Source: Protea cynaroides (lineage: Eukaryota > Streptophyta > Magnoliopsida > Proteales > Proteaceae). Taken from it: a stretch of DNA of 64,000 nucleotides. Numbering within the stretch: position 1 is the first letter of the stretch; each line of letters starts with the position of its first letter. The DNA lies in NCBI GenBank assembly GCA_028583415.1, contig CM053275.1:6267056-6331055 (forward strand), written 5' to 3'. Below are positions 59,488 to 64,000 of this stretch, piece by piece. Made by a program: the position numbers and the translations under genes. The notes beneath the pieces were generated by a model. It saw only the letters and a list, made by a program, of their open reading frames with translations. It did not search any database and was not told the origin of the DNA.

Positions 59488-60060
59488 CACTCCTTGGACC
59501 TTTATATGTAGTTTATTAGATGAGACAAGGGTGGTTTCGTCTTTATACAAGGTTCCACGCTCCCACTCCCCGGATTCGAGTCCGGACGGAACGGGGAGTG
59601 CACACGTTCGACGTTTTTTGTCGTCACACTCCTGGGCGTCGGTCACACGCAGGAAAACTTTTGTCTCCTTCCCATTTTCCAAAAACGATTTTGACCGTTG
59701 GATACTTAGAGTCAAACACCCATTTTGCCATTTGGCAAATTCTGATTAGATTGAATTTATAGACTCATCTGAAATAGCCACGTCAGATATATTTTTTTAA
59801 ACATATGTTTAGAGATTCCTTTCGGCGGAGCCGTCTAGAGAACCCTTTTTTCAATAAAAAAATATTTTAATTTAAGAATATGGTGGGGACCACTTAAACA
59901 GTTTTATTTTGCTCGTCCGCTTTATTGTCTCCGTTCCTTTTAGCGTTTGACTCCACGCCTTCTCTCGTGTGCGCCGCTCCTCATCTTTCGCACCGGCCTA
60001 CTTAGACCACTTGTAAATCATTGATTTGTCATTGGTCCACGTAAACAATGATGTGGGGTC

Positions 60061-60069
60061 CATATAAAA
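60061..60069 (+). promoter_or_regulatory. TATA-like box upstream of GID1
   Basis: catataaaag about 430 bp before the ATG, followed about 120 bp later by a CT-rich stretch (60187-60242) that is typical of plant 5' leaders. The assignment is tentative. Confidence 0.35.
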
Positions 60070-60498
60070 GCAATTAACGGAGATCGTTATCTATTTGGTT
60101 AGAAATATAACGGAGATGATCCGTTACTAACGGGACCCACACTTCATTAGATTGACCAATGAGAAAGCAAGGATCTACAAACCAGCACTTTCTCTCTCCT
60201 CTCTCTTCTCTCCTTATTGTCTCGTCTGTTTTCTCTCTCTTGTTAAGTTGTTAAGCACAGTGCTTTGATCGTCTTCGTCGTATCCGTCGTGGTTTTTTAA
60301 TCTCTGTGATTTTGGATTTGTTTTTGTTGTTCAAAACTGGGTAAAGGCAAAGCAAGAAACGTGTGGAGAGAAGATAACAAGATTAGGGTTTGATTGTTTG
60401 CTTGTTAGTTTATGAGAATGTAAAGGTTGAAAGTGTTTAAGAAGATTTGCACTTGTTTTTAAGGGTGTTTATTTTGGATATTGAATCTCTCTGCATTC

Positions 60499-61971
60499 AT
60501 GGCTGGAGGTAGTGAAGTTAACGTTAATGAGGCCAAGGTATTCTCTCTCCTTTTTCTCCTTCGCAGTTAACTCTAATTTGTCTGGTTTTCTCTTCTGGGT
60601 TTGAAGTTGAGAAGTTTGGAGTTTCTTCTTAATTGGGATATGGGGTTTCTCAGGAATTTTTTGTTAGGGTTTTTTGTCGATTTGAAGTGTTGGAGCTGGC
60701 TGGATTTGGGGTCAATTTTACTCTATGGGGGTCATATTTTAGCTATCGATTCTGCTTTATCATCGTGGTTGATATCTTGTTGACCTGATTGGGTTCTAGG
60801 GTTTCACAGCGGCGCAGGGCTTTTATAACTTTCTATTGTGTCTTATCTTTAATTGCTTAAATCAATTCTGCTTCTACAAATTAGTTTCAGATTTAAAGCG
60901 TTACTCTTGTGATCATGTGTCGATGTTCTTGTAATTGACCATAATGTAATCTTCTTACGAATTGTCTCTTTGTAGACGGTGGTTCCGCTCAATACATGGA
61001 TCCTCATCTCCAATTTTAAGCTCGCCTACAATCTCCTTCGCCGACCGGATGGCACTTTCAACCGCCACCTTGCCGAGTTCCTAGACCGTAAAGTCCCTGC
61101 AAACACCACCCCGGTTGATGGAGTGTTCTCTTTCGATGTCATAATCGACAGAGCTACCGGTCTCCTTATCCGAGTTTACCGACCGGTCTCAACCGATGAA
61201 GCTCAACCAGGCATTGCGGAGCTCGAACGGCCCCTCAGCACAGAGATCGTCCCTGTCATAATCTTCTTCCATGGAGGAAGCTTCGCTCACTCCTCAGCTA
61301 GCAGTGCCATCTATGATACTCTTTGTCGGCGGCTTGTTGGCATCTGTGATGCGGTAGTGGTGTCTGTAAACTTCCGCCGGGCACCGGAAAACCGGTACCC
61401 GTGTGCTTATGATGATGGATGGGCAACTGTCAAATGGGTAAACTCGAAGCCCTGGCTACGGAGTGGGAAGGACTCTAAGGTTCACGTTTACTTGTGTGGA
61501 GATAGCTCTGGAGGTAACATTGTTCATAATGTGGCAATGAGGGCTGTTGAATCAGATACAGAGATCCTGGGGAATATATTGCTCAATCCATTGTTTGGGG
61601 GGGAAGGGCGAACTGAGTCAGAGACAAAATTGGATGGGAAATATTTTGTGGCCGTTCAAGACAGGGATTGGTATTGGAGAGCTTTTCTTCCTGAAGGAGA
61701 CGATAGAGACCATCCAGCCTGTAACCCATTTGGTCCCAGAGGAATAAGCCTTGAAGGGCTCAAGTTCCCTAAGAGCCTTGTGGTGGTTGCAGGTCTGGAC
61801 CTTGTTCAGGACTGGCAAAAGGCTTATGTTGAAGGGCTCAAGAATGCCGGTCAGGATGTGAAGCTCCTTTACCTAGAGCAAGCCACAGTTGGGTTCTACT
61901 TATTACCCAATAACAACTACTTCTATTCTGTCATGGATGAGATCAAGCAATTTGTACGTTTTAATTGTTAA
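60499..61971 (+). CDS. GID1: Gibberellin receptor GID1, 344 aa
   Basis: Exons 60499-60537 and 60976-61971 (TAA), with a single 438-nt GT/AG intron after codon 13 (MAGGSEVNVNEAK), as in plant GID1 genes. GID1 is the soluble nuclear/cytosolic gibberellin receptor; hormone binding closes its N-terminal lid and recruits DELLA proteins for destruction. The hormone-sensitive-lipase fold shows HGG at 112-114 and GDSSGG with Ser190. The position of the catalytic His is Val318 (ATVGFYLLPN), so the enzyme is catalytically dead, as expected for GID1. Asp288 is in AGLDLVQDW. The lid region WILISNFKLAYNLLRRPDG is intact. Length equals the family norm. B- or C-type versus A-type cannot be decided here. Confidence 0.97.
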
Positions 61972-64000
61972 TAGACTTACTTAAAAAACTACATAGCAGC
62001 AGCAGCCATTAGTAACAGAAGCCTGACAGGTCACTTGGGTATTTTCTTCTTTTTTAACATCCCTCCGTGGAGTTGATGATATGCACTGTGCAGTATATTA
62101 GATTTTGTGTAGTTCGGCTGCTCTACTTACTATGGTGTTTGTGGTGGAGATGAGGTCTGTAGCCTCTGGGACTGTTTGTCGTTGGTTCAGGTGATGGTTG
62201 AGTTCGGTATGGGGGAATCCTTCTTTCAGTGATTCAGCCAGCTGGGGATCTTGTTCACCAATATGTATGGCTTATGGGGCCAATTGTTCTGAAATTTTGG
62301 GTGACTTGGTTTGTATTACTGATGGCAGGAGCCACCAAATTTAATCTTACCCCTTCTAACATCCGACCTCAAAGAAGGGGGAGAAACTGGAGTGTGGGGG
62401 TAATGTTTGGTGGTTGGTTGATTTGGGGTCGGTCCCTGGCTAATGTTATATGTAAAGGGCTGGTTTCAGGAAATAGATGGGGAAGCATCCATTGTATTGT
62501 GAACTTGTATGTTATACTTTGTGTTCTAGAGTTTCATATAAGAATGCTTTCTTATTAATGTGTACTGGTCTCTGTATTTTTCTGTTCTACTGTCTTTGTT
62601 TGCTTTCTTTGCTCTGCTAGACAATCTTAGCCTGGCAAATGTGTAACAGGAAGCCTACTTGAGTCTTGTCCAGGAATAGCTTGAAGAAGAGTAGCACAAT
62701 GATATCGGATCAAATGCAACTTTATGAACTTTTATCCGGAAAAAAACATATTCACTATCAATTGGTCCTAGTTGAACCACCTTTTTTTGTGTGTGGCTGG
62801 AATAGGTAATAGAGCGGTGAAACAAAAGTTGGCAGTACTTAGTTTGCTTACTGCCATATGAGAGCAGATGACACTTGAGATTACATTAAAGTGGACAAAG
62901 TACACCATGCCAAAATGCTTCTAAAATGACCAAGATGTATGAATTCCAAATGAGAGATGGCTATGGAGATGTTACCTCTGATCAAGGCACAAGCTGATCA
63001 TCCAAGGCTAATTTGATGAGATGGTGCATGGTTAAGGACATGACAGGTAAAAGATTTCAGAAATGTGTTTCTTATCACATCATTGTTGAGTTGAGGTACT
63101 AATCAGTTTGAGAATTTGTGGTTTGAGGCTCCTTTAAACTGTTCTAAATTTGAAAGTCGTATTCTTTTGAGGTAGAGCAGATCTCTTGAACAGATAGCTG
63201 AAATGCCACTCCTCTGTAAATTTTTATTTTTCTTGGGTTGAATAGGGCATTCCAAGCTTATGGAGAAGCCAACCAAGCTGCTGCTTGGCTACCCAAGATT
63301 ATTAGTTCATCATCACAGGAAGCAGCAAGCTTGGTCAGGGTTTAAGCGATTGGCTTGGCCAGATTGGAAGATTTGGATCGGGATCGGTCCGTGCAGCACC
63401 ATCGGCACTGTGGCCCATATTGGACTAAAGCTCAACACTATAATTAAAGGACTAATAGAGCACCTCAAAATATGTTTTGGAGAGGGTATGCTGACTTGGC
63501 GATGAGTTATTGGATGGGGTCAGAATCGTCAAAGTAACTATCTTTTTGAGATCCATTGATTATTTTTTGTCACCTTTTTTATTTTCCTGTTGTAGATGGG
63601 CAGCAGTTTTGGAGCTTAGGATGGTTGCAGATACAAGAATTGGCTTGTTATGGCAGGTTTGGGGAGAAGAACCCATCTACTAACTACTGTGGTTGGATGA
63701 AAGTTGGCTGTGTTTGGAAGTATTTACAAAAGGTAGGGAGAGGAGAAAGGGACCACATGAGTAACCTCACACAGCTTTCAAGCTGTTGCATGTTGGTGAT
63801 TGCTTTAGGTGTTGAAAGACTGATAAATTGGTAGAACAGCTAATGGTTGGACAGGGACATTTGAATCTTGTTTTTATGGACTTTTCAGACCCAACTCATT
63901 TCCAAAATTGGTTTTTTTTGCTTTGCATCAGTCAATGATCAATCAAAGAAAGCAATCACTTTCATGGTATACTCCAAAAACTGATACGGGATCGATATGG
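61972..64000. other. GID1 3' flank, no further gene seen
   Basis: The first 400-600 bases are probably GID1 3' UTR. Beyond that, open frames (for example 63260-63505 and 63556-63834) have no recognisable domain and show no exon pattern I can support. No repeat with clear ends is seen. Confidence 0.5.

Larger units (their letters stand above)
49127..60498. other. Long gene-poor interval upstream of GID1
   Basis: Contains the H2A.X promoter, a copia relic with an organelle rRNA insert (49640-50575), an hAT-like MITE (51367-51924), a tRNA-derived SINE, several simple repeats, a ~300-bp tandem duplication (56388-56980) and the GID1 promoter. I see no exon series with homology to a plant gene. 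Simple runs include poly(A) at 53800-53827, (AT)n at 52907-52930 and poly(T) at 54839-54864. Confidence 0.6.

Noticed and set aside
63260..63834. Two open frames near the right edge
   Set aside because: No recognisable motif, no supporting splice sites, and composition like the surrounding non-coding DNA.
1..64000. CRISPR arrays, phage, operons or defence islands
   Set aside because: The window is plant nuclear DNA with introns; the regular repeats seen are microsatellites, tandem duplications or MITEs.

Overview
This is a nuclear genomic window from a flowering plant. The genes are intron-rich with GT/AG junctions, the intergenic DNA is AT-rich, and the recognisable genes are plant ones (NDX, GID1, a plant SC35-like splicing factor, a plant DHHC acyltransferase, H2A.X with an SQEF tail). 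Repeats include an Au-like SINE, hAT-like MITEs and a Ty1/copia relic. The species cannot be fixed from the sequence; an early-diverging eudicot or magnoliid would fit, but that is a guess. There is no prokaryotic content, no CRISPR array and no operon.

Layout: 1-6053 (+) holds the 3' exons of NDX, with a 1.4-kb inverted-repeat transposon in one intron. 10193-13651 (+) is a complete eight-exon alpha/beta-hydrolase lipase gene. 17737-23126 (-) is a twelve-exon aldo-keto reductase, with a nuclear tRNA-Ala(UGC) 121 bp upstream of its start codon. 25147-29994 (-) is a ten-exon DHHC palmitoyltransferase of the PAT17 type. 33119-39333 (-) is an SR splicing factor of the SCL28 type, with an Au-like SINE in its largest intron. 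40-43.3 kb is repeat territory: an RNase-H/zf-RVT retroelement relic, then a 2.3-kb inverted-repeat element carrying two small foldbacks. 45090-45363 (-) is a probable two-exon gene for a 65-residue protein that I cannot name. 46141-49126 (-) holds two tandem histone H2A.X genes. 49.6-60.4 kb is a long gene-poor tract with a copia integrase relic interrupted by mitochondrial-type 26S rRNA sequence, an hAT-like MITE, SINEs and local duplications. 60499-61971 (+) is a complete GID1 gibberellin receptor gene, and the final 2 kb shows no convincing gene.

The genes are ordinary single-copy-type plant loci that do not form a pathway; only the two H2A.X genes are clearly related by duplication. I reconstructed the exons by reading frames and splice sites, and every junction listed keeps the frame. 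I found no undescribed multi-gene system. The most unusual items are the organelle rRNA fragment inside a copia integrase, the unnamed 65-residue gene, the H2A.X pair in which only one copy has a perfect E2F site, and a 16-bp target duplication around what looks like a bare SINE tail.
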